A DNA stretch of 12,763 bases from NCBI GenBank assembly GCA_964021645.1, contig CAXIAD010000076.1, forward strand, positions 1 through 12,763, written 5' to 3'. Each line of letters opens with the position of its first letter. Positions within the stretch are counted from its first letter, which is position 1. This DNA is from CANLDA01 sp964021645 (GTDB taxonomy: Bacteria > Pseudomonadota > Alphaproteobacteria > Rhodobacterales > Rhodobacteraceae). The notes under the pieces are model-generated. The model was not told the DNA's origin and ran no database searches. It saw only the letters and a list, made by a program, of their open reading frames with translations. Shown here piece after piece: positions 5,912-12,763 of the stretch. A program made the translations under genes and the position numbers.

Positions 5912-7126
5912 ATGACACATATCATAGATGACGCCAAAGCCCGGCGTACCGTATTCATTTTGGTTTTGGCTCAGGCGCTTATTGGCGCACAGATGCCGAT
6001 GATTTTCACCATTGGGGGTCTGGCCGGACAATCACTTGCTTCCAATGCGTGTTTCGCGACCCTTCCCATCTCGCTGATTGTTCTTGGCTCGATGCTAACG
6101 GCGACGCCGATGGCGGCCATTATGCAGAAATACGGGCGTAAAACCGGCTTTATGATCGGGGCGGCAGCGGGCGCACTTGGCGGGGCTATCGGGGCCTATG
6201 GGTTAATGTTGGCTAGCTTTCCCCTGTTCCTTTTGGGCAGCTTTATCACCGGCATATACATGAGCGCACATGGCTTTTACCGCTTTGCTGCGGCGGATAC
6301 GGCATCGGCCAGTTTCCGACCCAAAGCGATTTCATATGTCATGGCGGGTGGGCTAGCAGCAGCCATCATCGGCCCGCAACTCGTCAAGGTGACAGCGGAT
6401 TCAATGGTCGTGCCGTTTCTGGGCACCTATATTGCCATCATCGTGATCAATATCGTTGGCTCCGGTTTGTTTTTGTTTCTTGATATCCCAACCCCTGCGC
6501 CACGCAATGCAGACATGCCGCGCGGCCGTTCCCGTTGGGAATTGATCAAGACACCACGCATTGCCGTTGCTGTGATTTGTGCGACGGTTTCCTACGCTTT
6601 GATGAACCTTATGATGACATCAACCCCCCTCGCGGTGGTCGGTTGTGGGTTTGACAAAGGCGTTGCCGCCGACATCGTTGGCGCGCATGTTTTGGCGATG
6701 TTTGCACCGTCCTTTTTCACGGGCCATTTGATCAACCGTTTCGGCGTTGAAAAAATTGTCGCTACTGGGTTGGTGATTTTGGCAGCAGCAGGCGTTGTCG
6801 CCCTTCAAGGGGTGGAGCTGACCAATTTCTTTGGCGCGCTTATTCTCTTGGGCATTGGTTGGAACTTTGGCTTTATTGGCGCAACAGCGATGCTAACTGG
6901 GGCGCATGAACCCCATGAACAAGGGCGCGTTCAGGGCCTGAATGACCTGATCGTATTTGGCGGTGTTACCTTGGCCTCATTGGCCTCGGGTGGGTTGATG
7001 AACTGCTCTGGTGGCACGGCTCAGGCGGGATGGGCTGCGGTCAATATCGCAATGGCACCCTTCCTTATCTTGGCAGCCTGCGCCCTTATCTGGCTCATGC
7101 TACGCCCCAAGGAATCGGACGCTTAA
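5912..7126 (+). CDS. Major facilitator superfamily transporter
   Basis: A 404-residue polytopic membrane protein with about 12 hydrophobic segments arranged as two six-helix halves around a central cytoplasmic loop (about residues 195-210, APRNADMPRGRSRW). The MFS motif A appears between helices 2 and 3 as MQKYGRKTGF (71-80), and a related polar loop (INRFGVEK) appears in the second half. The substrate is not evident from sequence; drug or metabolite efflux is possible. ATG at 5912 is chosen because the upstream in-frame extension to 5765 would overlap the divergent glycosylase start and add a non-membrane basic stretch. The ribosome-binding site is weak (AACAGGT at 5892-5897). It stands alone on the plus strand, with a hairpin just beyond its stop shared with the convergent gene. 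Confidence 0.87.
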   Translation: MTHIIDDAKARRTVFILVLAQALIGAQMPMIFTIGGLAGQSLASNACFATLPISLIVLGSMLTATPMAAIMQKYGRKTGFMIGAAAGALGGAIGAYGLMLASFPLFLLGSFITGIYMSAHGFYRFAAADTASASFRPKAISYVMAGGLAAAIIGPQLVKVTADSMVVPFLGTYIAIIVINIVGSGLFLFLDIPTPAPRNADMPRGRSRWELIKTPRIAVAVICATVSYALMNLMMTSTPLAVVGCGFDKGVAADIVGAHVLAMFAPSFFTGHLINRFGVEKIVATGLVILAAAGVVALQGVELTNFFGALILLGIGWNFGFIGATAMLTGAHEPHEQGRVQGLNDLIVFGGVTLASLASGGLMNCSGGTAQAGWAAVNIAMAPFLILAACALIWLMLRPKESDA

Positions 7127-7145
7127 ACCCCTAACGGTTCCTTAG

Positions 7146-7169
7146 GCGGGCGCGATCACCAGCGCCCGC
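7146..7169. terminator. Perfect 8-bp GC hairpin between convergent genes
   Basis: GCGGGCGC (7146-7153) pairs with GCGCCCGC (7162-7169) over an 8-base loop. Outer TTA/TAA bases can extend the stem past a single unpaired G. It starts 20 bases after the MFS stop and covers the final codons and stop of the convergent synthase-like gene. It plausibly ends the plus-strand transcript, but there is no T-run. Confidence 0.4.
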
Positions 7170-7929
7170 TAAACGCCCGCCACATTAAACCTGCGCGCGC
7201 GTGTATCGCACTTATGCCAAGTGACCCTTCGCCAACACGCAACGGGTTTTCCCGCACCTGTTCAAGGATCGCCTCTGCCTTCCACGCGGCCAATAACGCC
7301 TGCCCCGCGTGGCGTGACACATCACGGCGCATCTTTCGTGCAGCCTGTAGTTTGGTCAGCCCCTCGTCGGCAAGCGCCTGTATCGTTTCAGGCCGCCCAT
7401 CCACCAAGGGAATACGTTTCTGCGCCTCAAGTGCAGGGATCGCACGGAACCAATTCGCCAACCCCATGGCATAGCCAACATCCTGAACCACACCCTCCTT
7501 TGCATCCCCCAAGCAAGACGCCGCGACCCACAGCAACGCACCTGAGGTGTGCTGAATATAGCGTTCAAAATGCGCCTCATCCTCAAAGGGGTCTTTGTGA
7601 ATATCCCAGCGGCGCGCCTCAATCAGGTCATCCAATGCCTGCGTTTGTGGCGGTTTCAGCACGCTTGCCAAGGGCGTGACAACCTGATGGCGTCGCACTG
7701 TCTCTCCCGCTTGGATTTCCTCCAATGCGTCGCGCCACCATTGCAGGCGCATTTCGGCGATCATCGGTTCTTGGGTCACCCAAGGCGCGCGCGACACCTC
7801 GGAATTAAACGCATATAGCGGAAACAGCGTATCACGCGCAGTCGGTTTTGCCGCCATTGCCGCCAAGAAACGATCCGGGTCCGCGCGGTGCACAATCTCG
7901 GCACAGGCAGCAATATCATCATAGCTCAC
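7156..7929 (-). CDS. Squalene/phytoene synthase-family protein lacking catalytic aspartates (NDUFAF6-like)
   Basis: A 257-residue protein with the squalene/phytoene synthase fold. Where active prenyl synthases carry the first aspartate-rich motif after LYAF, this one reads LFPLYAFNSEVSR (35-47). Where they carry the second motif (N-I-L-R-D-V-x-E-D), it reads GLANWFRAIPAL (156-167). Both Mg-diphosphate-binding aspartate motifs are therefore gone, and an isoprenoid synthase role is unlikely. The nearest characterised relatives are the NDUFAF6 (C8orf38) type proteins linked to respiratory complex I assembly; that assignment is by recall and unproven in bacteria. GTG at 7929 is chosen because GAGG lies 9 bases upstream and the N-terminus then reads MSYDDIAACAEIV; another GTG at 7956 is in frame but has no clear ribosome-binding site. 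It lies downstream of cimA in the same direction and may be co-transcribed. Confidence 0.85.
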   Translation of the reverse strand: MSYDDIAACAEIVHRADPDRFLAAMAAKPTARDTLFPLYAFNSEVSRAPWVTQEPMIAEMRLQWWRDALEEIQAGETVRRHQVVTPLASVLKPPQTQALDDLIEARRWDIHKDPFEDEAHFERYIQHTSGALLWVAASCLGDAKEGVVQDVGYAMGLANWFRAIPALEAQKRIPLVDGRPETIQALADEGLTKLQAARKMRRDVSRHAGQALLAAWKAEAILEQVRENPLRVGEGSLGISAIHARAGLMWRAFSGRW

Positions 7930-7980
7930 ACTGAAAACCCTCGTTGATTTTTGCACATTTTGCGATCCGTTAGGCGGTGA

Positions 7981-9600
7981 TCACTCAACCGGTGCGCCAT
8001 CGCGTATCAGCTTCCAGATGATTGAATCCAACAGGGCCTCAAAGGAGGCATCGACTATATTCGCCGAAACCCCAACGGTTGACCACCGCCGCCCCTGCGC
8101 ATCCTCGCAATCAATAATAACCCGCGTCACAGCCTCGGTGCCGCCCTGCGTGATCCGCACCTTAAAGTCGACCAACCGCAGATCATCAATATAATCCTGA
8201 TAAGGCCCCAAATCCTTAGCCAGCGCTTTGGCCAACGCATTCACCGGGCCACGATCACTGCCGGTTTCATCCATGGATTCGCTGACCGATAGCATCTTTT
8301 TGCCGCCGATCTTGGCGACGATGATGGCCTCAGACAGGCTTACCATCCGGTTGTGTTTATTCTTGCGTCGCTCCACCGTCACTTTGTAGCGTTTGATCTC
8401 AAAGAACCTGGGCAATTGCCCTAACTCGTCACGCGCCAGCAATTCGAAACTCGCCGGAGCCGCATCATAGGAATAACCCTCGGCCTCGCGCGCCTTGATC
8501 CGGTCAAGAATGCGCGCCAAGGCCGGATCGCCCTTTGAAACCGTAATCCCTGCGTCATTCAAACGACTGCGTAAATTGGATTGCCCTGCCTGATTTGACA
8601 TTGGGATCATGCGAGTATTGCCGACCAATGCAGGGTCGATATGCTCATATGTGGTGGGGTCCTTCAGGATCGCACTCGCATGCAACCCCGCCTTATGCGC
8701 AAAGGCGCTGGCCCCAACAAATGCCGCCTGCCGCAGGGGCACGCGGTTTAAAATTTCATCCAGCTGCCTGCTGACTTTGGTCAACTGTGCCAATGCCTCA
8801 GATGTGACACCGATTTCATATTTGCTCGCGTAAGGCTCCTTGAGCAACAGCATCGGGATTAGCGTTACCAGATTGGCATTGCCGCATCTTTCGCCCAATC
8901 CATTCAACGTCCCCTGAATTTGTCGCGCACCCGCCTCTACCGCAGCCAACGAATTGGCCACCGCGTGTTCTGTGTCATTATGCGTATGGATACCAACATG
9001 ATCCCCCGGAATGCCCGCAGCAATCACCGCCGCAGTCGCCGCCGAAACCTCATGCGGCAATGCCCCTCCATTGGTGTCACACAACACGATCCACCGCGCT
9101 CCGGCATCAAACGCGGCCTTTAGCGTTTCAATCGCATAGGCGGGATTGGCCTTGAAACCATCGAAAAAATGCTCGGCGTCAAACAGCGCCTCTCTTCCCA
9201 AGGAGGTCAGATAGGTAATGGTTTTCGCAATATTTTCAGTGTTCTCAGCAAGCGTCACCCCAAGCGCGGTTTTCACGTGGAAATCATGCGATTTACCCAC
9301 GACACACACCGCACTGGTTCCGGCATTAACAACCTGCGCCAGCACATCATCGTTTTCGGCAGACATGCCCGTGCGTTTGGTCATGCCAAAGGCGGTGAAA
9401 CACGCCTTCAGTTGTGGTTCGGATTGGAAAAACTCGTTGTCAGTTGGGTTTGCACCCGGCCAACCGCCTTCGATGTAATCCACCCCCAAAACATCTAAGG
9501 CCTTAGCAATCTGGTGCTTTTCCGTCGTGGAAAACTGCACGCCATGGGTTTGCTGACCGTCCCTTAGGGTGGTGTCATAGATATACAGACGGTCTTTCAT
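7981..9600 (-). CDS. cimA: Citramalate synthase
   Basis: A 539-residue enzyme of the LeuA/HMG-CoA-lyase-like family. It condenses pyruvate and acetyl-CoA to (R)-citramalate, the first step of the threonine-independent isoleucine route. The TIM-barrel start YDTTLRDGQQTHGVQFS (8-24) has the catalytic RDGQQ. The metal ligands H205 and H207 lie in GIHTHNDTEHAVANS and the signature GLGERCGNANL is at 234-244. The linker and C-terminal LeuA-type allosteric domain (about 400-535) are present, which in the family binds isoleucine or leucine for feedback inhibition. The N-terminal form with THGVQFS, and the length over 500 aa, favour CimA over 2-isopropylmalate synthase or homocitrate synthase. ATG at 9600 overlaps the cysS stop (ATGA), and GGAGG lies 10 bases before it, inside cysS. 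Confidence 0.93.
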   Translation of the reverse strand: MKDRLYIYDTTLRDGQQTHGVQFSTTEKHQIAKALDVLGVDYIEGGWPGANPTDNEFFQSEPQLKACFTAFGMTKRTGMSAENDDVLAQVVNAGTSAVCVVGKSHDFHVKTALGVTLAENTENIAKTITYLTSLGREALFDAEHFFDGFKANPAYAIETLKAAFDAGARWIVLCDTNGGALPHEVSAATAAVIAAGIPGDHVGIHTHNDTEHAVANSLAAVEAGARQIQGTLNGLGERCGNANLVTLIPMLLLKEPYASKYEIGVTSEALAQLTKVSRQLDEILNRVPLRQAAFVGASAFAHKAGLHASAILKDPTTYEHIDPALVGNTRMIPMSNQAGQSNLRSRLNDAGITVSKGDPALARILDRIKAREAEGYSYDAAPASFELLARDELGQLPRFFEIKRYKVTVERRKNKHNRMVSLSEAIIVAKIGGKKMLSVSESMDETGSDRGPVNALAKALAKDLGPYQDYIDDLRLVDFKVRITQGGTEAVTRVIIDCEDAQGRRWSTVGVSANIVDASFEALLDSIIWKLIRDGAPVE

Positions 9601-10970
9601 GACTTTAGGGCCTCCAATTTGGATGCATCGAACCCCGCAGCCGGAAGTAATTCCACCCCGGCTTTGCTCATGCGCACCTCTACTCCCGCATCGACAAAGG
9701 CGGCCTTCAACCGATCCACTTCGGAAAAATCCTTGCTTTGCATGGCGGCATTACGGGCATCCAACAATTGCTGCGCATAGCCCGACAGATCATCTGTTGG
9801 TGATAGCGCCCAGTCAGGAACCCCGTCCTCAAGCAGACCAAGCAATTGCAAGGACGCACCCAAAACCGCCGCATCCCCCGCCTGTGCAATCTGATGCAAC
9901 TCCGCAAGCGCTTGTGATGTGTTCAAATCATCCGCAAGCGCCGCAACAACCTGAGGGGCGGGTGCATCTGCGCTCGTAACACCCTCAACCAACCCATACC
10001 ATTTGCGCAGGGTTTTTTCGGCGTCCTGCGCCTTCTGGTCGGTCCAATCCATAGGCTTGCCATAATGCGTAGACAGAAACACAAAGCGAATAACCTCGCC
10101 CTGATACCCCTGATCCAGCAAATCCCGCACGGTAAAGAAGTTACCCAGGCTTTTGGACATTTTCTTGCCCTCAACCTGCAACATCTCATTGTGCATCCAG
10201 ACATTTGCGAACGTCGATTCAGGATGGGCACAGCGGCTTTGTGCCAGCTCGTTTTCATGATGCGGGAACATCAAATCATTGCCGCCACCATGAATGTCAA
10301 AACTATCGCCCAACAAATCATAAGACATGGCAGAGCATTCAATATGCCAGCCGGGACGCCCCCGACCCCATGGGCTATCCCAGCCCGGTTGCTCGTCACT
10401 TGACGGTTTCCACAGCACGAAATCCATCGGGTTACGTTTGTACGGCGCGACCTCTACACGCGCCCCCGCGATCATGTCATCCACTGACCGACCCGACAGC
10501 GCGCCATAGGATTTGTAGCTATCCACAGCGAACAACGCATGCCCCTCGGCGGCATAGGCATGGCCATTGGCGATCAATTCCTCGATCATCGCGACCATTT
10601 GCGGAATAAACTGCGTGGCACGCGGCATTTCACTAGGTGCCATCGCCCCCAAAGAGGCCATATCAGTCAAATACCACGAAATTGTCTCTTCCGTGATCTC
10701 CCCGATGGAGCGCCCGCTTTCGAATGCGCGGGCATTTATTTTATCATCCACATCGGTAAAGTTGCGCACATAGGTAACGTGATCCGCCCCGTACACGTGC
10801 CGCAGCAGCCGAAACAGCATATCAAACACAATCACCGGACGCGCATTACCAATATGTGCGCGATCATAAACCGTCGGGCCACACACATACATCCGCACGT
10901 TATCGGATGAGATAGGCTCAAAAACCTCTTTCTTGCGAGATTTAGAATTGTGCAGCTTGATAATAGTCAT
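9597..10970 (-). CDS. cysS: Cysteinyl-tRNA synthetase
   Basis: A 457-residue class I aminoacyl-tRNA synthetase, close to the E. coli length (461), charging tRNA-Cys. Visible landmarks are YVCGPTVYDRAHIGNAR (28-44) with zinc ligand C30 and the HIGH-like HIGN, WHIECSAMS with C212, GGGNDLMFPHHENE (228-241) with H237 and E241 completing the zinc site, and KMSKS at 270-274. The C-terminal part (about 310-450) contains the helical DALR-like and anticodon-binding region. AAGGA lies about 8 bases upstream of ATG 10970. The gene leads the run cysS-cimA-synthase-like protein, and its stop overlaps the cimA ATG, so translation of the two should be coupled. Confidence 0.96.
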   Translation of the reverse strand: MTIIKLHNSKSRKKEVFEPISSDNVRMYVCGPTVYDRAHIGNARPVIVFDMLFRLLRHVYGADHVTYVRNFTDVDDKINARAFESGRSIGEITEETISWYLTDMASLGAMAPSEMPRATQFIPQMVAMIEELIANGHAYAAEGHALFAVDSYKSYGALSGRSVDDMIAGARVEVAPYKRNPMDFVLWKPSSDEQPGWDSPWGRGRPGWHIECSAMSYDLLGDSFDIHGGGNDLMFPHHENELAQSRCAHPESTFANVWMHNEMLQVEGKKMSKSLGNFFTVRDLLDQGYQGEVIRFVFLSTHYGKPMDWTDQKAQDAEKTLRKWYGLVEGVTSADAPAPQVVAALADDLNTSQALAELHQIAQAGDAAVLGASLQLLGLLEDGVPDWALSPTDDLSGYAQQLLDARNAAMQSKDFSEVDRLKAAFVDAGVEVRMSKAGVELLPAAGFDASKLEALKS

Positions 10971-11098
10971 GGCTCGTCCTTACACACGGGTGTCGGAGGC
11001 GGGCATAGCAACTTCATATGATTAAGAAAACAGAAGAACAGCCCACCGAAAAAATTCAGCAGGAAATAATGCAAATAATTGTGATGCATAGGGTGTTC

Positions 11099-11126
11099 AT
11101 GAGGCGACCATAAAAGGTCACCTCAT
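11099..11126 (-). repeat. 11-bp hairpin upstream of cysS / downstream of the VOC gene
   Basis: Arms at 11099-11109 and 11116-11126 pair over a 6-base A/T loop with one C-A mismatch on the plus strand. On the minus strand the mismatch becomes a G-U wobble, so the RNA stem is fully paired when transcribed leftward, as after the VOC gene. No T-run follows. It may end the VOC transcript or lie in the cysS leader; both are inference. Confidence 0.45.
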
Positions 11127-11128
11127 TT

Positions 11129-11152
11129 GGGTCAAGCTGCAATATTTGACCC
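11129..11152 (+). repeat. 7-bp inverted repeat GGGTCAA/TTGACCC
   Basis: GGGTCAA (11129-11135) and TTGACCC (11146-11152) are perfectly complementary around a 10-base spacer, directly beside the larger hairpin and followed on the plus strand by TATTTTG. It may be an operator-type dyad or a weak terminator. The whole 10971-11236 gap shows no gene. Confidence 0.4.
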
Positions 11153-11236
11153 TATTTTGACGCTGAGAGATCGCGTTTTTGCGCCAAAATTTCCGCTTAA
11201 TCCAATCCCGCACCAATTCGCGCAATTAGCCGGCGA

Positions 11237-11614
11237 CTAGTCGTCATAACTAACAACCTCAAATTCTATCCCGTCCGGGCCATCAAAATAAAACCGCCGT
11301 CCGGGTTCATAATCGGCATGCAAATGGGGCGTATAGCCTGCCGCTTTCACCTGTTTTTCGACTTGATCCAGATCGTCAACCACCACACCGATGTGGTTTA
11401 GGCCGGCCACTTGACCATAGCTGTCACCGCGTGCGCCCAACGGTGTGTTTGGGGAATATAGGGCCAAATAGCTGTCACTATCGCCGACATGCACAGAAAA
11501 ACCATCGTCCTTCGCGCTGCCCTCCCAACGAATATGCCACCCAAACAGCGCACATAGTTTTGTTGCGCTTTCCTGCGGGTTCTGGACCGTGATGTTCAAA
11601 TGCTCAAGTTTCAT
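11237..11614 (-). CDS. VOC-superfamily protein (glyoxalase/bleomycin-resistance fold)
   Basis: A 125-residue protein with the paired beta-alpha-beta-beta-beta modules of the vicinal oxygen chelate superfamily. The first module starts at MKLEHLNITVQNP with H5, and the second at GLNHIGVVVDDLDQV with H74, ending in DGPDGIEFEVVSY with E119. H5, H74 and E119 are candidate metal ligands. Members include glyoxalase I, extradiol dioxygenases, FosA-type thiol transferases and drug-binding resistance proteins; the exact activity cannot be told. AAAGGA lies 8 bases before the ATG. The gene is divergent from soxR, with a SoxR-type promoter between them pointing toward it, so it is probably induced by redox-cycling compounds and may sequester or modify them. 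Confidence 0.88.
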   Translation of the reverse strand: MKLEHLNITVQNPQESATKLCALFGWHIRWEGSAKDDGFSVHVGDSDSYLALYSPNTPLGARGDSYGQVAGLNHIGVVVDDLDQVEKQVKAAGYTPHLHADYEPGRRFYFDGPDGIEFEVVSYDD

Positions 11615-11648
11615 GAGATGTCCTTTCGATTGATTTTGCTTGGTTATT

Positions 11649-11679
11649 ACTCTAACTCTTCAAGTTAACTTTAGCTCAA
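11649..11679 (-). promoter_or_regulatory. SoxR-type promoter for the VOC gene, 19-bp spacer
   Basis: On the minus strand TTGAGC (11679-11674) and TAGAGT (11654-11649) form a -35/-10 pair separated by 19 bp. This overlong spacing is characteristic of promoters activated by MerR-family proteins such as SoxR. The SoxR dyad lies within it. Transcription would begin near 11642, leaving a leader of about 28 bases to the ATG at 11614. Confidence 0.65.
11658..11675. promoter_or_regulatory. SoxR box
   Basis: Positions 11658-11675 match the soxS-type SoxR box CCTCAAGTTAACTTGAGG at 15 of 18 bases. The core AAGTTAACTT (11662-11671) is a perfect 10-bp palindrome. It lies 18 bases upstream of the soxR start and 43 bases upstream of the VOC start, so one site can serve both genes. 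Confidence 0.75.
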
Positions 11680-11692
11680 CAGGAAAATATCT

Positions 11693-12202
11693 TTGCGAAA
11701 CAGGACTCTAGAAAATCGCGGGCTAACAATTGGCCAAGTTTCCGACCGAACAGGCTTGGCACCATCAGCCATTCGATTCTACGAAGAAGAAGGTTTGGTG
11801 CATCCGTTTCGGGCGTCCAGCGGCCAAAGACGATTCCAACGCGCCGATATCCGGCGGCTGTCATTTGTGATGATTTCCCAGACATTGGGGTTTACGCTTA
11901 CTCAAATCCGCGAGGCGCTTTGTACGCTGCCAGAACACCGAACCCCGACCAAGTCCGATTGGGAGCGTATTTCCAACACTTTCAAACAGGATTTGGATGC
12001 GCGTATTTCGCAAATGCAATCCCTGCGGGACAAATTGGATGGCTGCATCGGATGCGGCTGCCTATCGCTGTCAAATTGCAAACTTTACAACCCCAAAGAC
12101 CGCATTCGAAAACAAGGCCAGGGCCCGCGATATCTGTTAGGCGATAGCGAAAGCGACGCGATGAACGCAGATCCGCCCCCAGCGCGCCCTGAGGCCAGTT
12201 AA
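11693..12202 (+). CDS. soxR: Redox-sensitive transcriptional activator SoxR
   Basis: A 169-residue MerR-family regulator. The winged helix-turn-helix begins LTIGQVSDRTGLAPSAIRFYEEEGLV (11-36), with the wing at GQRRFQRADIRRL. A dimerisation coiled coil follows (about 85-116), then the [2Fe-2S] cluster motif C118-x2-C121-x-C123-x5-C129 within CIGCGCLSLSNC. All four cysteines and their spacing match E. coli SoxR, so the protein should sense oxidation or redox-cycling drugs. The C-terminal tail of about 35 residues is longer than in E. coli (154 aa). TTG at 11693 is used as start: AGGA at 11681-11684 lies 8 bases upstream, an in-frame TAG at 11672 excludes a longer form, and no ATG precedes the DNA-binding domain. 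It is divergent from the VOC gene. Confidence 0.95.
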   Translation: MRNRTLENRGLTIGQVSDRTGLAPSAIRFYEEEGLVHPFRASSGQRRFQRADIRRLSFVMISQTLGFTLTQIREALCTLPEHRTPTKSDWERISNTFKQDLDARISQMQSLRDKLDGCIGCGCLSLSNCKLYNPKDRIRKQGQGPRYLLGDSESDAMNADPPPARPEAS

Positions 12203-12210
12203 TGATGTTC

Positions 12211-12260
12211 AGCGTTTCGGGGTGATGCGCGCGCGTCTGATCCCCGCTGCCCCGAACGCT
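12211..12260 (+). terminator. Long-armed hairpin after soxR
   Basis: AGCGTTTCGGGG (12211-12222) pairs with CCCCGAACGCT (12250-12260), with one bulged T. An internal GCGCGC-rich loop and a competing CCCC at 12242-12245 could form alternative pairings. It begins 8 bases after the soxR stop, so it is a likely transcription end, though only a short T-rich stretch follows. Confidence 0.5.
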
Positions 12261-12350
12261 ATTCGGTTTATTCAGATCCTCCATCACAGCCTATTGACCC
12301 AACGCAGAACAAATGTACCTCTGCCAGATCAACGAGGGGAGAAATGTGGC

Positions 12351-12763
12351 ATGCAACTTTCAAACAGGATTACAACGCTGAATGGCGGTGGTTCGGATGG
12401 CTGGGACGTTTTTTACAGAGCGCGACGCATGGTCAATGAGGGGCAACCCATCATCGAGCTGACCATTGGCGAGCATGATGTGCGCACCGATCCCTCCATT
12501 CTGGATGCTATGGCCAAATCGGCACAGGGCGGCCACACAGGCTATGCCGCAGTGCCGGGCACAGCGGCCCTGAGAAGCGCTGTGGCCCAACGGGTTCAAT
12601 CCCGAACCGGCGTGGAAACAAAACCCGAAAACGTCATGATCACCCCCGGTGGTCAGGCTGCCTTGTTTGCCGCCCATGTTGCCACCTGTAATCCGGGCGA
12701 GCACGCGCTGTTTCTTGATCCATATTACGCGACTTACCCCGGTCTAATTCGCTCGGCTGGTGC
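12351..12763 (+). CDS. PLP-dependent class I/II aminotransferase, N-terminal part
   Basis: The frame opens at ATG 12351 and runs off the right edge, giving 137 residues. It has the fold-type I aminotransferase N-terminal pattern: IIELTIGEHDVRTDPSILDAM (35-54 or so), the GHTGYAAVPGTAALRSAVA substrate-loop region (61-79), and ITPGGQAALFAA (97-108) as the cofactor-phosphate-binding turn. It continues to FLDPYYATYPG (121-131). The catalytic lysine lies beyond the window. Substrate specificity (aspartate, aromatic or other) cannot be assigned. GAGGGGA at 12334-12340 is the ribosome-binding site, 10 bases before the ATG. A competing ATG at 12344 is out of frame. It is separated from soxR by a hairpin, so it is probably a separate transcription unit. 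Confidence 0.87.
   Translation, partial: MQLSNRITTLNGGGSDGWDVFYRARRMVNEGQPIIELTIGEHDVRTDPSILDAMAKSAQGGHTGYAAVPGTAALRSAVAQRVQSRTGVETKPENVMITPGGQAALFAAHVATCNPGEHALFLDPYYATYPGLIRSAG

Noticed and set aside
7156..7929. Carotenoid or hopanoid phytoene/squalene synthase
   Set aside because: Both aspartate-rich motifs are missing and no carotenoid or hopanoid genes lie nearby.
10205..10609. Long plus-strand frames opposite cysS
   Set aside because: They are antisense to a conserved tRNA synthetase with intact motifs and have no translation signals.
11693..12202. A MerR-type metal or multidrug regulator instead of SoxR
   Set aside because: The exact four-cysteine [2Fe-2S] motif and the matching SoxR box upstream identify SoxR.

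Overview
The window looks like chromosomal DNA of an alphaproteobacterium, most probably a marine Rhodobacteraceae (Roseobacter-group) species. I infer this from protein resemblance recalled from memory (YqaA-DsbB pair, an HNH protein beginning MDGDFRTEF, an NDUFAF6-like squalene/phytoene-synthase relative, SoxR), the moderately high GC content and the tight gene packing. No rRNA, tRNA, IS element, phage gene or CRISPR array is visible. The content is mostly housekeeping and amino-acid metabolism.

Layout. 1-740 (+): the 3' end of a YqaA/DedA-like membrane protein gene, translationally coupled to dsbB. 741-1187 (-): an Lrp/AsnC regulator that converges on dsbB with no spacer and is divergent from 1283-3298 (+), an arginase-ornithine cyclodeaminase pair that converts arginine to ornithine, then proline. 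A 20-bp-spaced repeated motif upstream of the regulator is a likely operator. 3299-3653 is a non-coding stretch with several inverted repeats. 3654-4238 (-): a stand-alone HNH endonuclease-family gene with a good sigma-70-like promoter. 4257-4467 also holds a perfect DnaA-box 9-mer and a plus-strand terminator-like hairpin.

4468-5759 (-): a 3-methyladenine-DNA-glycosylase-like gene overlapping a serine esterase of the phospholipase/carboxylesterase family. 5912-7126 (+): an MFS transporter. 7156-10970 (-): a run reading cysS, cimA (citramalate synthase), then a squalene/phytoene-synthase-family protein that has lost its catalytic aspartates; cysS and cimA overlap by ATGA.

11237-12202: a VOC (glyoxalase/bleomycin-resistance fold) gene divergent from soxR. 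Between them lies a near-consensus SoxR box inside a promoter with a 19-bp spacer, so the VOC gene is very likely a direct SoxR target. This is the most informative regulatory signal in the window. 12351-12763 (+): the 5' part of a class I/II aminotransferase that runs off the end.

No clearly novel multi-gene system is evident. The items most worth following up are the SoxR-VOC switch, the Lrp-arginase operator, the hairpin/DnaA-box intergenic regions and the catalytically altered synthase relative.
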